DNA of 64,000 nt from NCBI GenBank assembly GCA_022925895.1, contig JAKSYS010000096.1:1-64000 (forward strand), written 5' to 3'. The translations under genes and the position numbers were made by a program. The notes below the pieces were generated by a model, which had not been told where the DNA came from, ran no database searches, and saw only the letters and a program-made list of their open reading frames with translations. Of this stretch, positions 21,891-33,759 are shown piece by piece. Positions within the stretch are counted from its first letter, which is position 1. The number at the start of each line of letters is the position of its first letter. Source of the stretch: Fragilaria crotonensis. Lineage: Eukaryota > Bacillariophyta > Fragilariophyceae > Fragilariales > Fragilariaceae.

Positions 21891-24579
21891 TTAATAACAT
21901 TTGGTGCAGCACGAGCACACGATCAACGGTGTGTCTCCCCCACAGTCTGATGTCAAGTTTCCCACGTCAAGGTTACACACGTCAATCGGCATTGTCCCAG
22001 ACAGACCATTTGTGTGCAATTTTAACGACTTTAACCCTTGAATCTTCCCAATCTCGGACGGCACAGTCCCCTTTAGTGCATTGATATGCAGCCATAGTTC
22101 TTCCAAGGCCACGGCTGCACCCAATTCCGATGGTAACGACCCCGTGAGTGAATTGTTATACCCTTGAAAACTCACCAAGCTGCTCATTCGGCCAATCTCC
22201 GAAGGAATCGTTGACGTTAGTAGGCTGAGCGACAATTGCAACTCGACAAGATTCTGCAAATTCCCCAATTCTGATGGAATAGTCCCACTCAGATATGTAT
22301 TTTCAAAAAACAAACTGGTCAAATTGGTAAGCAGCCCAACTTCCGATGGAATCTTTCCCGATAGCAAGTTCAGACTAATATCTAGAAACTCAAGATTCGT
22401 CAATAGACCAAATTCGGATGGTACTCCTCCCACCTCCAACGCCGTTTCACGAATGCTGAGTAGTTTCAAGGTTGTCATGGTTGCCATTTGTGTCGGAATG
22501 GTACCCTGAAAATTGTTGATACCCATGACCAGATCCTCAATGACAGGTAATTGGAACATTGTTGGCATTGGCAGTTCGAATGCATTGACCGCAATGTTCA
22601 GGCGCACCAGAGCTGGAAGTTCCAACAGGGCTTGTTCCAATTCCTTACCAATGTAATTTTCCGAAATGTCAAGAAATTCAAGAGAGGTTAGACCACTAAT
22701 CTCGGATGGCAGATTGTCAACAAGTTGGTTCCTGTAGATGAGAAGAATCCTGAGGTTCGACAAAAGGCCCAGCTCGGAAGGGAAGGCACCGTTGATGGAG
22801 TTCTCAAAGAGCCACAGGCGTTCTTACGAGAGTTGAAGTGAGCAAATGATGCATAGGGAAGAGAAGCAACACAGCAGGCAATTCACTCACGCAGGTTTCT
22901 GAGATTACCAATTTCAGTCGGAATCGCTCCTCCTAAACAGTTTGGTTCGCACAAGCCATCTGGTATTTCTCTACTGTCTGTCTTGGCTATCCGCAAGTCG
23001 GTTAAATTTGTCATCAAACCCAGCTCAGTCGGTAGGCTGCCAATTAGTACATTTTGAGAGAGATCCAAGTACTCAAGTTTCGTCAGCGTTCCCAGCGACG
23101 ATGGGATGGATCCAGTCAATTCGTTGAAAAACAGATCCAAGAACCGAAGGCTTGTCATTGATATCAGAGCTGTGATGGGCAATGTACCGGTAATAAAATT
23201 TGCGTTCAGATTCAGCGTTTCCAGCTTTGTCAAATTGCCGATGGAGCTAGGTAAAGCGTCGGAAACAGGATTTTGTTGTTCGTCTACTCCAATGAAATTG
23301 GTGAATAAATCGAAAAACTCTGAACAAACAAGCCCAAAGTGGCAGAGTGAGAATCTCATCTCGTGTAGCGGGGGATGATCATACCACATTGACCTCACGT
23401 ACCGAGGTTGGCGAGCTGGCCGATTGTGGCTGGGATGACGCCATACAAAGTGTTTTTATTTGCATCGTATTTCTTGAGCGCGGACAGTCCTTGAATCTCG
23501 CTCGGTATAGTACCGAAAACGTTGTTTTCGCCTAGTTCTATGCTGATCACTTGCATGTCCTTGTCACATGTGATCCCCGACCAACTTCCAGACCCGTCTG
23601 GGTTGCAAATATTAGAAGCAGTCGTCCATCCATCCTTCACAGTCCATTCGTCTCCAGTTCCAGCATAGTACACAGTGTTCAAGACATATCGCTGGATAAT
23701 TTCCAGTTGGTCTGCAGGCTGGGAAGGGTCAAGTCCGGGGTTCGTCGCCAAGAGTTTCTTGAGTGCCGAGTTCTGCGAGGTGCCTGATTTGACGAGCGAC
23801 CCATCGTCAGTCAATGTTTCTATCAGGAACGTTTGGATGGCATCTGCAGCGGTGGATGTGGGAAGCGCAGTTTTCGAGGCAGGAGTTGGAGACAATGAGT
23901 TATTGAGTGGTGTTGGTACAGGCGTGACGGGTGCAGGCGATGTTGAGGAAGTCACTGGAGCCTGTGAAGGAGGAATTGGTGCAGATGTGAGAGGAATTGG
24001 TGCAGTAGTCTGTAGTGCAGGTGCGGTTGAGGTAGACACTGGAACCTGTGACGAAGGAGTGGCAGAAGGAAATGATGAAGGAGTGGCTGGCGTAGGCGAT
24101 GCCGATGTAGACACAGGAGCCTGTGACGGAAGAAGAGTTGGTGCAGAGGTGTCAGGTGCAGGTGATGTCGAGGTAGCAACTGGAGCGTTTGACGACCCAG
24201 ATGGTGCAGCTGTCTCGACTGGTGACGTCGTTGTGGACGCTACTGGTGCTATCGAAGAAGCAGTTGGCGCTGACGGCTCTGGTTCTTCGAAATGGAAGGA
24301 GTTGGAAGGTGAGGCAGGTATGATTAGTTGTGAGTTCGAAAGTCAAGAAGCCTTACCAGCAGGTTGTAAAGTTGTTGAACTGGTGACGTTGCGTGGAGGA
24401 GGAGGATTAAAGTGTCGAAAAATTGCTCCTTCAAGCTCTCCGGCTGAGAGTGACAACGTCGACTTCTTTTGAAGTCGGAACGCTCTTAAGGATCTAACAT
24501 CCGCTGCAACCAACATCTGGGACAGCACGAGGAACGCTCGCAGCACCACTGATCTCATCTTGAGCTTCTTTAAAGTCAT
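21891..24579 (-). CDS. Secreted leucine-rich repeat protein with Ser/Thr/Pro-rich stalk (LRR-2)
   Basis: Four exons: 24579-24357, 24284-23403, 23319-22891 and 22822-21891, with introns of 72, 83 and 68 nt, all phase 1, GT-AG. They join to 821 aa. Start chosen at MTLKKLKMRSVVLRAFLVL, a good signal peptide; ATGs at 24615 and 24558 are alternatives. A long Ser/Thr/Pro/Ala stalk follows, probably O-glycosylated. Then comes the diatom-type cap (FLIETLTDDGSL ... QRYVLNTVYYAGTGDEWT ... SWSGITC), about 18 plant-type LRRs and the tail VCSCCTKCY. No transmembrane segment or kinase is present, so it is likely an extracellular or wall protein. Splice junctions restore the LRR consensus exactly (ANL-E, RNL-Q), which strongly supports the model. 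Confidence 0.88.
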
Positions 24580-27294
24580 CAGGATAAATGGGAGATGGGG
24601 AGTATGCCCATTCACATATTGGTTGTGCCAGGAATTGCTTACTTTTGCTTGTGTCGATGCCTTTAATAAATCTGAAACGTGTTCGAATATTTGAACTATG
24701 ACAATTCGACGACAAATAATAAAGATGTGTATGTTTCATACAGTACATAAAATTGTAACTGTGTATTTTTTGACATCCATCAAACTTGTCGGTGGTGGGC
24801 TCATCGGAAAAATGAAACTAACGGTAATAAAACATGCGCCATACATACTGGACAATACATATTGTACTATGACTTTTTTGCTTTTTTATGTCACTGAATT
24901 GTTCACGTTGTGACGATCATTACTGGTAATCTACCGGCCACCTCTAAAGTTTTAAGATTATTTATGCCACACTCCGGTGCATAGTGCATAGCCCTGGAAC
25001 CCAACTACTGGTGCCTGTCTACTCGAAAGGACTGGCGAGTTGGCAGCTGGAACATCATACCAACAATATTACCAGACCGTCTAATGCCTTTCACAATAAT
25101 CATATACATCAGGCATGTTGGCATGCCTATTGAAGACGGTAGGCTATCTTCTGACTACCGGAAGAATTAGCTATGTTAGGGGCCGATTCAGAAAAAGATC
25201 AATGCTGATCAAATGAAGATCATGGTTGAGGCCCTCAAGTCTTGAGTAGCTAGCTATTGTGCAGCTGGAGATCATATACTTGTTTTCCTATCTCTTGCAA
25301 AGGCAGGGAAGAGATCTGCTGCATGATATTTGTCAACAAAATCAATTGCAAGTAACCTACAAAGAAGACCAATGTCAGTGCCTAAAAAACTATTTCTTCC
25401 CAAGCCAAGGCAATCAATTGCTATATCCAAGCAAGAAGCAGTCTGGTGCTTTCAGAAACATGAGTGCACAAATTTGGTTTTGAAGCAAAATGACATTTTT
25501 CAGGAAGAAAGGAACCAAATGACGAATTCTCAGCACATAGGTTGTGCTTGCTGGTGCTATATTCCCCATCGTCGTCCCCAGTTAAAACAAGCAGTCCGCC
25601 TCATCCATGGTGAGCTTGCCATGAAAATGATTCCTGTCATATTTGTCAAGATTGCTGGATTATCCATAACCCCTGGAAGTGGGTCTTTGAAAGGTCGAGA
25701 GATCATTTCATGAAACCCTTGATGCGGAAAAGTGGCTGATACAACTACAACATTGGAGGAATAGTACAGTACATCAGACACCAACTACTACTTCTTGTGT
25801 GGCACCCCTAATAATGTTTGAATTAATCAGTGGTCGCCATGATGTGCTGGTGGAGATCGTTGGAGCACGAGGAAATGTCGAGACTACCGGTAGCTAGTAG
25901 TATCTCTGATCAGGTGACCTTGACTCATAACCAAGATATTGTTCCAGTACTATAATGATGAATCTCTGTCCGTCATCCAAGGGGTGCAGAAATGTGGTAA
26001 CCATGCCATGAGGGTTGTGGGAAACTGACATTTCAGCTGTCCTTATGTACTAGAAGAGAAGGATATATTCATGAAGGGCAGTGCTTCATCACCATTAGTG
26101 GAGTCAGAGTACACTCATTGTTCCAAACAGATTGTCATTTATATCTGAATTGTTCCAACAAGAAGAAGACCTACTGAACAATCTGGTACTAGTCCTAAAC
26201 TGATGGACCTTTATATGATACCATGACATGGCATATCAGCTATGTCTATATAGTATAACGGTTGACTGTGGGAACAAGCGTTGGGATATCTAAACGTAAG
26301 AGTTCTCATTTGCCGGTTTTGAAGGTTACGGCCCCGTCCCGTTTTTTCTTTGTGTGATAATTCGAAGGTATAGGCCGAAGGCGACCCACGACTATGCATA
26401 CACACGGATGTGTGTGAAATTCGAACTTCACACATTAAGATCATTACGCAGTAGATACTACTCGGATTGTAAGATTGAGTTTCTCGTTTGCTAGACTTCG
26501 GTTCGACCAACTTGTAGCTGCTACTTCTACTAGAGTAGCGTGTAGTAGATGTGTGTATATACTAGCATATACAAATGTGTGTGAGAAATACCGCCGAAAC
26601 AACGTTGGATCCCGCAGTCTGGCGGAGTGAGGGTCACGTGTTCGGAGTACGTGGCAGTGTCGTATCGTGAACCAAATCTCCATAAAAGTTTGTTCCACAT
26701 AGGGCGTGTGTTGGTGGTAGTGGAGTGGTCATATCAACCAGCCACGCGTACTACTTCTGGACTGGCGATGTCTTGCCTCCCGTCGAAAGAAGGCGAAGCA
26801 AGGAAACAGGACCATGTAGTTACAGATATCCCTACAACACGTTTTGTACTATAAATAAGTCACAACAATCCTGTCTTTTCTCGGATATATATTATTACGG
26901 TTCCGCACGATGTACGACTTTCGTGTTGGTCGCGTGGACGCGATTTGGAATAATCGTGAAGCACTCGGAGTCATCGCTGTTGGTGTAACATTCCGGAAGT
27001 GGAAACTATTAACCACGTTGACCCTTGTCACGAACACACCCACAGTCGTCTCCTACATATCTCTCTTCTCAGTTAGAGAGTATTGCACTCTCTAGAGCAG
27101 AGTAGCGGACTCTCTCGTCTGAAAAAAGCATTATATATTCGAGTACGAACTACGAGTATCATCGGGACAACAACCGGGAAAAGGACGGAGCACACCCAAG
27201 AGCTGTTCCATACCTCTAGTAGAGTTAGTCTTGGGCCGTCGTAGGAAGCCTTACTTCCACCCATCATCGTCATCAACAGAACGCAAGCAGCAGG
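24580..27294. other. Long intergenic region, no supported gene
   Basis: About 2.7 kb. The stretch 25180-26200 has a different composition (CpG-poor, TTG/CAA-rich) and a plus frame of 127 codons at 25330-25713 with no recognisable motif; it resembles 15080-15700 and may be old transposon DNA. No end repeats were found. From 26900 to 27290 the sequence leads into the TPR-like gene. Confidence 0.4.
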
Positions 27295-28257
27295 ATGCAC
27301 ATGATCCATACAATTGTGGCTCTCAACAATCGAGGTGTTGGATACTTACAAACTGGTGATCATGAGCTTGCACGAATTGCCTTCAAACAAGCCCTAGAAC
27401 GAACTACATATCTATTGACCCTCAAGCGTGAAGCACGATCATTGTTGGGTCCAGATGGCTGCATGGCGGCAGCACGCTTTGGTTCAGCCTCTGGAACAGG
27501 AACGTGTTGTCGACAGGGAGAGAGAGGAACCAATTCTCTTGAAGAACGATTGTCCAGTCACTGTAATGTTTCTCTGCAATCACGACGACGACAACTACAA
27601 CAGCAGCAACAACAAATGCAAGCAATATCACAGCGTCGTAACAATGTGCCGCAAGGACAACACTCACATTCGCAACATCAAGAACATCATCCACCACCAC
27701 AACAACAACCACAATTAGTGTTACCTCCGCGGCAGCATCAGCAGCATCATCATCGACAACAAGTAACGCAACGATTAGACTCTGTACAAAGAATACCAAT
27801 ATCTGCATCGTTGACATGTCGATATACGGGCTCCTACATATCCAGTCACGCCCTGCTCCTCTCGAACGAGTGTTGCACCAACCCCATCGAATACGAGTAC
27901 TGTCATCGCGAAAGCGCATGCGTCATGTTCAATCTTGCCCTCGTGCATCATTGGCGCGGAATGCATTTTGGGATATCATCCCTCCTCCCCAAGGCACTGA
28001 AACTTTATGAAATGTCATTTGCACTCATTCAGAATGGTGCTACATTTGATACACAGCATTTGACAGTGGCGCTTTTGAATAATATGGGACACATTCATCA
28101 TGAACTCCTGCAATACAACAACGCACGCCGATGTTTCAAGAGTTTGAAGGAGATACTCACGGCAAGGGCGGCATCGGCAACGGATGGACCTGACATTCAA
28201 GGTTTTCTATTGAATGTCATGTTTTTGGAGGCACCAGGTCTTGCTCCAGCGGCGTAG
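27295..28257 (+). CDS. TPR-like protein with central Gln/His tract
   Basis: A single-exon 320-aa protein. The N-terminus has one helical repeat (ALNNRGVGYLQTGDHELARIAFKQALE). The middle is a Q/H-rich low-complexity insert. The C-terminal part has VMFNLALVHHW, LLPKALKLYEMSFALIQ, HLTVALLNNMGHIHHELLQYNNARRCFKSLKEIL, that is, two more TPR-like helical pairs. From memory, proteins with a FNLALxHH...KALxLYE...ALLNNLGHIH pattern are a large diatom family of unknown role; TPRs in general mediate protein binding. No signal peptide or membrane segment. The start at MHMIHTIVALNN is the first ATG of the frame. Confidence 0.8.
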   Translation: MHMIHTIVALNNRGVGYLQTGDHELARIAFKQALERTTYLLTLKREARSLLGPDGCMAAARFGSASGTGTCCRQGERGTNSLEERLSSHCNVSLQSRRRQLQQQQQQMQAISQRRNNVPQGQHSHSQHQEHHPPPQQQPQLVLPPRQHQQHHHRQQVTQRLDSVQRIPISASLTCRYTGSYISSHALLLSNECCTNPIEYEYCHRESACVMFNLALVHHWRGMHFGISSLLPKALKLYEMSFALIQNGATFDTQHLTVALLNNMGHIHHELLQYNNARRCFKSLKEILTARAASATDGPDIQGFLLNVMFLEAPGLAPAA

Positions 28258-29222
28258 ATGCAAATTCGAATAAGGAATCAACAGATGCGAGCCTTGCCTT
28301 GTTGTTTAGACGGGTATTCCAAAAATGTTCGTGTCGAGTATTTGAAACAGTTCTGATTTTCTAGGTAGATGAGATCCAAGCTATCAAATTCATTGATCAA
28401 AGTCATTCAGATCAAATTCCTGGACCAATTATTCATTCGTGAGGCACGAGCTACAATTGTAGGGACAGTACATTTGAAGCTCCCGTATCCTGGGAGGAAG
28501 GATCGGGTCGGGCTTGCGACTTTGCAGACGAGGAAACTTGACCCTTGGTCTTGCCTAGAGTGCGCTTTGTCCAGGCGGTCGACGGTATCCATTTGGCTTT
28601 CGTGTTACCAGTTCTTGATCGGAGGATATTTCTTGATGTTGATGAGAGATGCAAGAGGCTTGACAGTCAGGGATACATGACCCTTGGCCTTGTCTACTAG
28701 AGTGCACTCAGTGCATGCGGTCCATAGTATACTTTCGGCATTGTGTTAAGTACCAGGATGATGGGAGGTTGTCATTAGTTGTTGATAATAGATATAATAT
28801 GCAACGCTGGTTAGTGTTCCAGGAGGCGTCCAAGTTAAGGTGCGACCTGGGACTGTAACCAGTAACTATCGGTAGTAATTGTTGGTGTACTGTAGTAAGT
28901 TACTGTACTATGTACTATCAAACACTTGCTATAATGTCTATGAGGTATGGTATGGATATATATTATACTTCAATACTGTATTACTGTCTGCTACATGCAT
29001 GTACTAGTATACATCGCGACGGAAGGAGACAGCTCATTCCTCGTGCCAATAGAAAACGTCAGTATTCTTCACAAATCTTTGCCATCCTCAGCTCCTTCAG
29101 TCCCATCATCCTTGCTCTGAATGCTTACATCCATCTCTGGTGAGACCTGACTATCTACGAATACTGAATAGGAGACATCATCGGATATGTTGCATCAGAT
29201 GAGCTGTGTCTGGAATCCAATC
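28258..29222. other. Intergenic with a diverged direct repeat
   Basis: Two diverged copies of a roughly 100-base segment begin with TGACCCTTGGYCTTG, at about 28540 and 28680, spaced by about 140 bases. No gene is supported. The 60 bases before 29223 are probably the leader of the fibrillin gene. Confidence 0.45.
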
Positions 29223-30313
29223 ATGAAAGTTTTGTCAGTTATTGTGGTAGTTCTCTGTTGTTTGCCATTCAGCTGCGCATGGACGGTGTCTCCATCTCTA
29301 GCTGTCCAACGACAACGATTCGTTGCATCAGGTGGTGCAGCTAGTGGTGCTTCTAGTGGAGCACGAAGAACATTGAGAAATGCGCCAGTCTTGGCATCAA
29401 CATCATCATTGACAACAGGGACATTTACATCATCCACACCAACGTTGGAGCAGCTCAAACTTCAAATTCTTCAGCTTGGGGCTGCCCTCGATCGAGGTCA
29501 ATCGTACAATCCCACCTCGGGAGAGCAGTACCGTAAATCCATGGATACTGCCAGATCCAAAATTCTCGATTTACTGGAACAGTACCCGAACAATGTACCG
29601 AAAACACTAGACGATATTCAGGGAGAGTGGGAACTAGTTCTGAGTACCGTCAAGCATGGGATCTTTCGATCCAGTCCATTCTTCTTGGCGGTTCAAGAAG
29701 CATTTTCGTTTGCCGAAGAGAAAGGTACGTCGTAATGTGTGCAGTCGTTGTCAGTTCTGCCTTCGAATCTATAAACTAACTAATACCTTAAAAACATTCA
29801 ACAGAAGCCTTTGGAGAAGACAAGGCCACGTTGTTTTTCAAGTTACACGAATTGCAAACATGCTCGTGGGGCGTTTCCAAGATTGGTCGGGTGGCGCAAC
29901 AGATTGATCCCAAGACCGGCTACCTATACAGTGAATTCGATACCAGCATCTTCTCTCTCACAGTCATTCCAATCTTGGGATGGTTCAAACTCTTGCCCAC
30001 GTTCGGTGGATGTGTCATAACCGCAGCCAAATGCATATCATTGGAAGAGGGACTTTTGAAGATGGAAGTTGATTACACCACGTCACGTCCAGTGGAGGGT
30101 TTGTCGGGATTGGGGGAGTGGATTTGGTCTGTCAAGGTACCTGTGGGTGATGTTTGGAAACTTCTGCCGTGGAACAAGGGACGACCCGCGTCATGTTCCG
30201 TGTTTGTGAAGTACGTGGATGATGACTTTCGCATTGTGGAAGATCCAAGCGGAGATTTGTTTGTTTATACGCGTCCTGTACTCTCGAGACCTCTTGACCT
30301 CATTGAAAACTGA
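29223..30313 (+). CDS. Plastid-lipid-associated protein / fibrillin, plastid targeted
   Basis: Two exons, 29223-29724 and 29805-30313. The 80-nt intron is GTACGT...AACTAACTAAT...CAACAG, phase 1, giving 336 aa. An in-frame ATG at 29187 would add 12 residues, but the signal peptide MKVLSVIVVVLCCLPFSCA begins best at 29223. Cleavage before WTVSPS gives an ASAFAP-like site with an aromatic +1 residue, the known diatom rule for import into the four-membrane plastid. The PAP/fibrillin domain shows LLEQYPNNVP, DIQGEWELVLSTVKHG, FGEDKATLFFKLHE, FDTSIFSLTVIPILGWFKLLPTFGGCV and a C-terminal DDDFRIVEDPSGDLFVYTR. Members coat plastoglobules or thylakoids and bind lipids; the exact subfamily is open. Confidence 0.9.
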
Positions 30314-30794
30314 TTGATATCCCCCAAAAGAATCACACCTGAGTATTCAGGAATCATTTTCCCTACTTTCTTGCAGTGATGTGGTGGATAAAAATTCGTG
30401 TGACTAAGGAAGTACCTGACAAAGAAAGTAACTAGATGATGCATCGCTGTAATCGACCTCGCTTGCAACACAGGCGTGTATATGCCTTTAAGGTTTGCCA
30501 CTCCGGTATGATATTCAATTCTTTTCGGTGATGATGGTCACTCGGAATACATCGGGGACTCATGGTAGTGCAATTATTGATTGTGTTTGCCATGACTGCT
30601 TATCGTCTTACTGCTACTGTCCTATCGTTATTGCAACAACCGAATAGTGAGTAGTGAGTACAAGTACAGTACCTGGTACTTGTACTGGAGTACCAGTCGT
30701 AGAGGACGTTTCCGACGTCTGTAATCTTTGACGATAGTACGCATGGGTAGTATACAGGCGCTGTAAGTTGTAAGCTCATTGCACATTTTGCACA
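30314..30794. other. Intergenic, no gene seen
   Basis: Spacer between the fibrillin gene and hAT-2, with another AGTACAAGTACAGTACCTGG cluster near 30657-30690. Confidence 0.45.
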
Positions 30795-30825
30795 TTGCAC
30801 AGCAGTGTCTCGGATTTGACTCGGG

Positions 30826-31010
30826 AAGGTCACCCGTGCCCACACCCGCCCGCGAGTATCCGTGATGTACCCATACCCGTGCCTGCCCACTACGTCTATG
30901 AAAAGTTCACCCGTGCCCAGACCCGCCCACGAGTATCCGTGATGTACCCGTACCCGTGCTTGCCCACAGCCCACTACGTCTATGAAAAGTTCACCCGTGC
31001 CCGTACCCGG
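30826..31010. repeat. 77-bp tandem repeat in the hAT-2 subterminal region
   Basis: GAGTATCCGTGATGTACCC starts at 30854 and again at 30931, and the following CCCACTACGTCTATGAAAAG is shared. Such C-rich repeats are typical transposase-binding zones of hAT elements. Confidence 0.8.
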
Positions 31011-31329
31011 GAAGACTTGTATGACATAGAGAGATGTGTTAGGTCGAAATCGGCGTTCGCACTTTCGGCCACAGATTTCTGGTTAAGAATTTGGGAAATG
31101 ACTTACTGGTAGTACCTGTACCAGGTACCAGCAGGAGATTAAGTACGAATGCAAGCTGAATGCTAGTACCAGGTACCGATTAACTGGGTACTACTAGTAG
31201 TTGCCTTCTGTCTATACAATACATGTACTCTGTACCCCCTCTAGACTCTAGAGCATGTATACATATACAGGCGAACAATTTGTTGTGGTGCTGCTGTACT
31301 ATTCAATTGTCTTTCTGACCGTTCGTTCT

Positions 31330-33465
31330 TCACCATTTGCTCAGGTCCTTGTTGGAACGGAGGAACATCAACTGGTTGACCGTGGCAGGTTTCAAATTGT
31401 TCCGCTTCTTTGAGACTGTGCTCCCGCTAGCAGAAAAGTTATTCTCCGACATGGAGCTGGCCGCCGGTAAAGCGAGGATTGATCGTGCAGCGCGAGCCAG
31501 GATAGGCCAAGTCAAAGTTTTTGACTTCCACCACAGCAAAAGCCCAGTGCCAGAGCTGTCCTGATCAGCTTCCTTCATCATCTTCTTCTCAGACTTGGTG
31601 AGCTTGTATACTGCATGTGCCTGCAGCTCGGCCAGGACTTGGATCTCCACAGCCCCCTCGCGCGGAACCCTGTCCTCATCATCTTCTGAATCGCCTTCAT
31701 CGTCATCACTGGAATAGTCGTTAATGCCACGGCGACTAATGTCCGTGATGACTTGAGAGCGCTTTGGCCTGCGGGCATGGCGTGCGGCGGTTGTGGCCAG
31801 GCGCTTTTCGCCGACGGTCACGGTCGGGGTGGGAGGCCCGTTGCGGATCATGGTTGACTTGACCACGGCAATGGCCTCGGCTAGAAGCTCCTCGTTGACC
31901 TCCAGATCGCCGATGTTTGAGCTCTGACGGGGATCTAGGTATGCTGCCGCTGCATGCAGAGCCGTCAAGCGAAACTTCTGGGTGATCTGGCCCTGAATGA
32001 GCTCCTTGATGCGCTTTATTGCCTCGGAATCGGGTGGGAGCGTCACCTCGATGTTGTCCCTGCCCTTCACCACGCGCTCCTCGTCCACATTGTCACAGTG
32101 TTCCAACATGACCTTTCGCCAGTGGGCAACTAGATGCAATGTCGGCGCCTTGTACGCCTCAAGCTCCTTTGTTGCAATCTGGAAAACATTGAGGAACCTC
32201 ACCAACTCATCAAGGAGTGGCTGATTAATGCAGTCCATCTTATGCGCCTTGTCACGGGAGGCGAGCGTCTCATAGTGTCGATTGAACTCGCAGGCGATAC
32301 TGTTTGTCATGATCAAAATGCTGTTCCATCTGGTTGGACAGCCCTGCTGGAGCTTAGGCGTGAGATGCTTGTTAAGTCCGACCCGTTTCACGTATGTGAT
32401 GAGCTCCTTGCAATTCTCCAACAAATCGAACACGGCTGGCGCTTCTTCGTAGAACTGGTAGAAAGGCTTGCTCCTCTTCCCGTTCACGATCTTGGTTCGC
32501 TTGTCGAGGATGAACGACACGCATGTGCTGATTGAATGATCCGCGCAGCCGATCCAGTCAAACTCGGAAGGCAGCCCATCTTGTCCAGAGTTGTTTGAGG
32601 CATGGTCGGTGGTGACCCTGATCTGCTTCTTGAACGGCCCATTCATGTTGCTGAATTCCCCTGTGAACGGAATGATGCACTTCTTAAACTCCGCAAGAAC
32701 GGCTTTGGCCGTATGTGAGACATCGGGAAACTGGTCAACCTGCAATGTGCGGGCATTATGTTTGAAATTGGCATCAATGTAGTGCATCGTCACGGAGAGG
32801 TAAGCAATGCTGGTCAGCGGTTCAGTCCAGATATCGAGAGTGCTCCCGGCGTCCATCTTGTCGTTGAAGTGCGCCTGGAGTTGAGCAATAAGAACCCGGC
32901 GAGTCAGCTCATATGCCTCAACCACTGCCAGCTTGATCGTCGACCTGTCCCTGAGTAAATCAGTAATGCGAATCGGATTCTTGGAAGAGACTCCAATATC
33001 AAGGACTGTCTGCAGTAAGGACTGGAAGCCCGCACCGGAGACAATTTCGAACGGGCGCATATCAACGAAGCACATCGCTGCGCACGACTTCAAGACCATT
33101 TGCTTCTGACCGGCGGTTGGTTGAACATGTTGGCGGGCCCACAGCACCATTGAGTGTGAGGAACTGACACCAGTGGCTACCTTCACTGGGCACTTATGCC
33201 TAGCTAGGGTGTTGGTTCCACGCGATGATGTCCATGCATATGGGGTGCTACAAGACTTGCATCCAACAAACGTGATTGTGATCAACTCCGACTCCCACAC
33301 CTGCACAACCTTGTTACCAGCTTTGCAAACAATGGGGCCAAACCGTTCCCAAATTGGGTTTCTCGACGGCAGGTCCTTGGGCGGCCAGGTGATGACAGCG
33401 TGGCTAGGAACATGGGCCTCAAGCAATGACTCCTGCAGCTCCTTCTTGATCTCAGATGCATTCAT
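31330..33465 (-). CDS. hAT transposase (BED finger, RNase H-like core, C-terminal dimerisation region)
   Basis: The ATG at 33465 (MNASEIKKELQ) gives 711 aa in one exon. The N-terminal BED-type finger contains CKSCSTPYAW ... TLARHKC. Core motifs: STLDIWTEPLTSIAYLSVTMHYID (first catalytic Asp region), VTTDHASNN with CADHSISTCV (second Asp region), CPTRWNSILIM (conserved Trp) and near the end LLLWWKSKTLTWP, LALPAASSMSENNFSASGSTVSKKRNNLKP, where SEN carries the catalytic Glu. An acidic Ser/Asp/Glu linker (YSSDDDEGDSEDDED) separates the core from the C-terminal region. No stop or shift is seen and all catalytic positions are kept. It differs clearly from the hAT-1 transposase. Confidence 0.95.
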   Translation of the reverse strand: MNASEIKKELQESLLEAHVPSHAVITWPPKDLPSRNPIWERFGPIVCKAGNKVVQVWESELITITFVGCKSCSTPYAWTSSRGTNTLARHKCPVKVATGVSSSHSMVLWARQHVQPTAGQKQMVLKSCAAMCFVDMRPFEIVSGAGFQSLLQTVLDIGVSSKNPIRITDLLRDRSTIKLAVVEAYELTRRVLIAQLQAHFNDKMDAGSTLDIWTEPLTSIAYLSVTMHYIDANFKHNARTLQVDQFPDVSHTAKAVLAEFKKCIIPFTGEFSNMNGPFKKQIRVTTDHASNNSGQDGLPSEFDWIGCADHSISTCVSFILDKRTKIVNGKRSKPFYQFYEEAPAVFDLLENCKELITYVKRVGLNKHLTPKLQQGCPTRWNSILIMTNSIACEFNRHYETLASRDKAHKMDCINQPLLDELVRFLNVFQIATKELEAYKAPTLHLVAHWRKVMLEHCDNVDEERVVKGRDNIEVTLPPDSEAIKRIKELIQGQITQKFRLTALHAAAAYLDPRQSSNIGDLEVNEELLAEAIAVVKSTMIRNGPPTPTVTVGEKRLATTAARHARRPKRSQVITDISRRGINDYSSDDDEGDSEDDEDRVPREGAVEIQVLAELQAHAVYKLTKSEKKMMKEADQDSSGTGLLLWWKSKTLTWPILARAARSILALPAASSMSENNFSASGSTVSKKRNNLKPATVNQLMFLRSNKDLSKW

Positions 33466-33759
33466 TGTCAATGTTGGCAAAGGATTTATGATTATGTGGT
33501 TGTGACTGGCTGGTACCGGGACCAGGGCCAACTAAATTGCCACCCGTACTCGTACTCGTACTAGTCGTTTTAGTACCCGTACCCGCCCGCTTCCTCGAGA
33601 TTACCACCCGTACCCGTACCCGTATCGGATCTGCAGCGCACCCACCCGTCACCCGCCCGTTTGCCCTGGGCGCACCCGCACCCGTACCCGATCACGGGTA
33701 CAGCGGGTATACCCGTGGGTGCGGGTAACGGGCACCCGATCCGAGACACTGTTGCACAG

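Larger units (their letters stand above)
30803..33751 (-). mobile_element. hAT DNA transposon 2, apparently complete
   Basis: The termini CAGTGTCTCGGAT (30803) and its reverse complement ATCCGAGACACTG (ending 33751) are flanked by identical 8-mers TTGCACAG at 30795-30802 and 33752-33759. Both subterminal zones are packed with ACCCGTACCCG / CACCCGC words, in inverted orientation on the two sides. The left zone includes two copies of a 77-bp unit (30854 and 30931). One uninterrupted transposase frame occupies the interior. TIRs, target duplication and open frame are all present, so this copy may be autonomous. Confidence 0.95.

Noticed and set aside
22942-24472. Long plus-strand frame of 265 codons opposite LRR-2
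   Set aside because: It is the antisense shadow of the Ser/Thr/Pro-rich stalk; the minus strand gives a coherent spliced protein.
25330-25713. 127-codon plus frame in the 25-kb island
   Set aside because: No motif, no splice partner and no codon pattern that sets it apart from noncoding DNA.
26240-26520. tRNA-like word GGTTCGACC on the plus strand
   Set aside because: No flanking acceptor stem or D-arm could be found; no tRNA gene is supported anywhere in the window.
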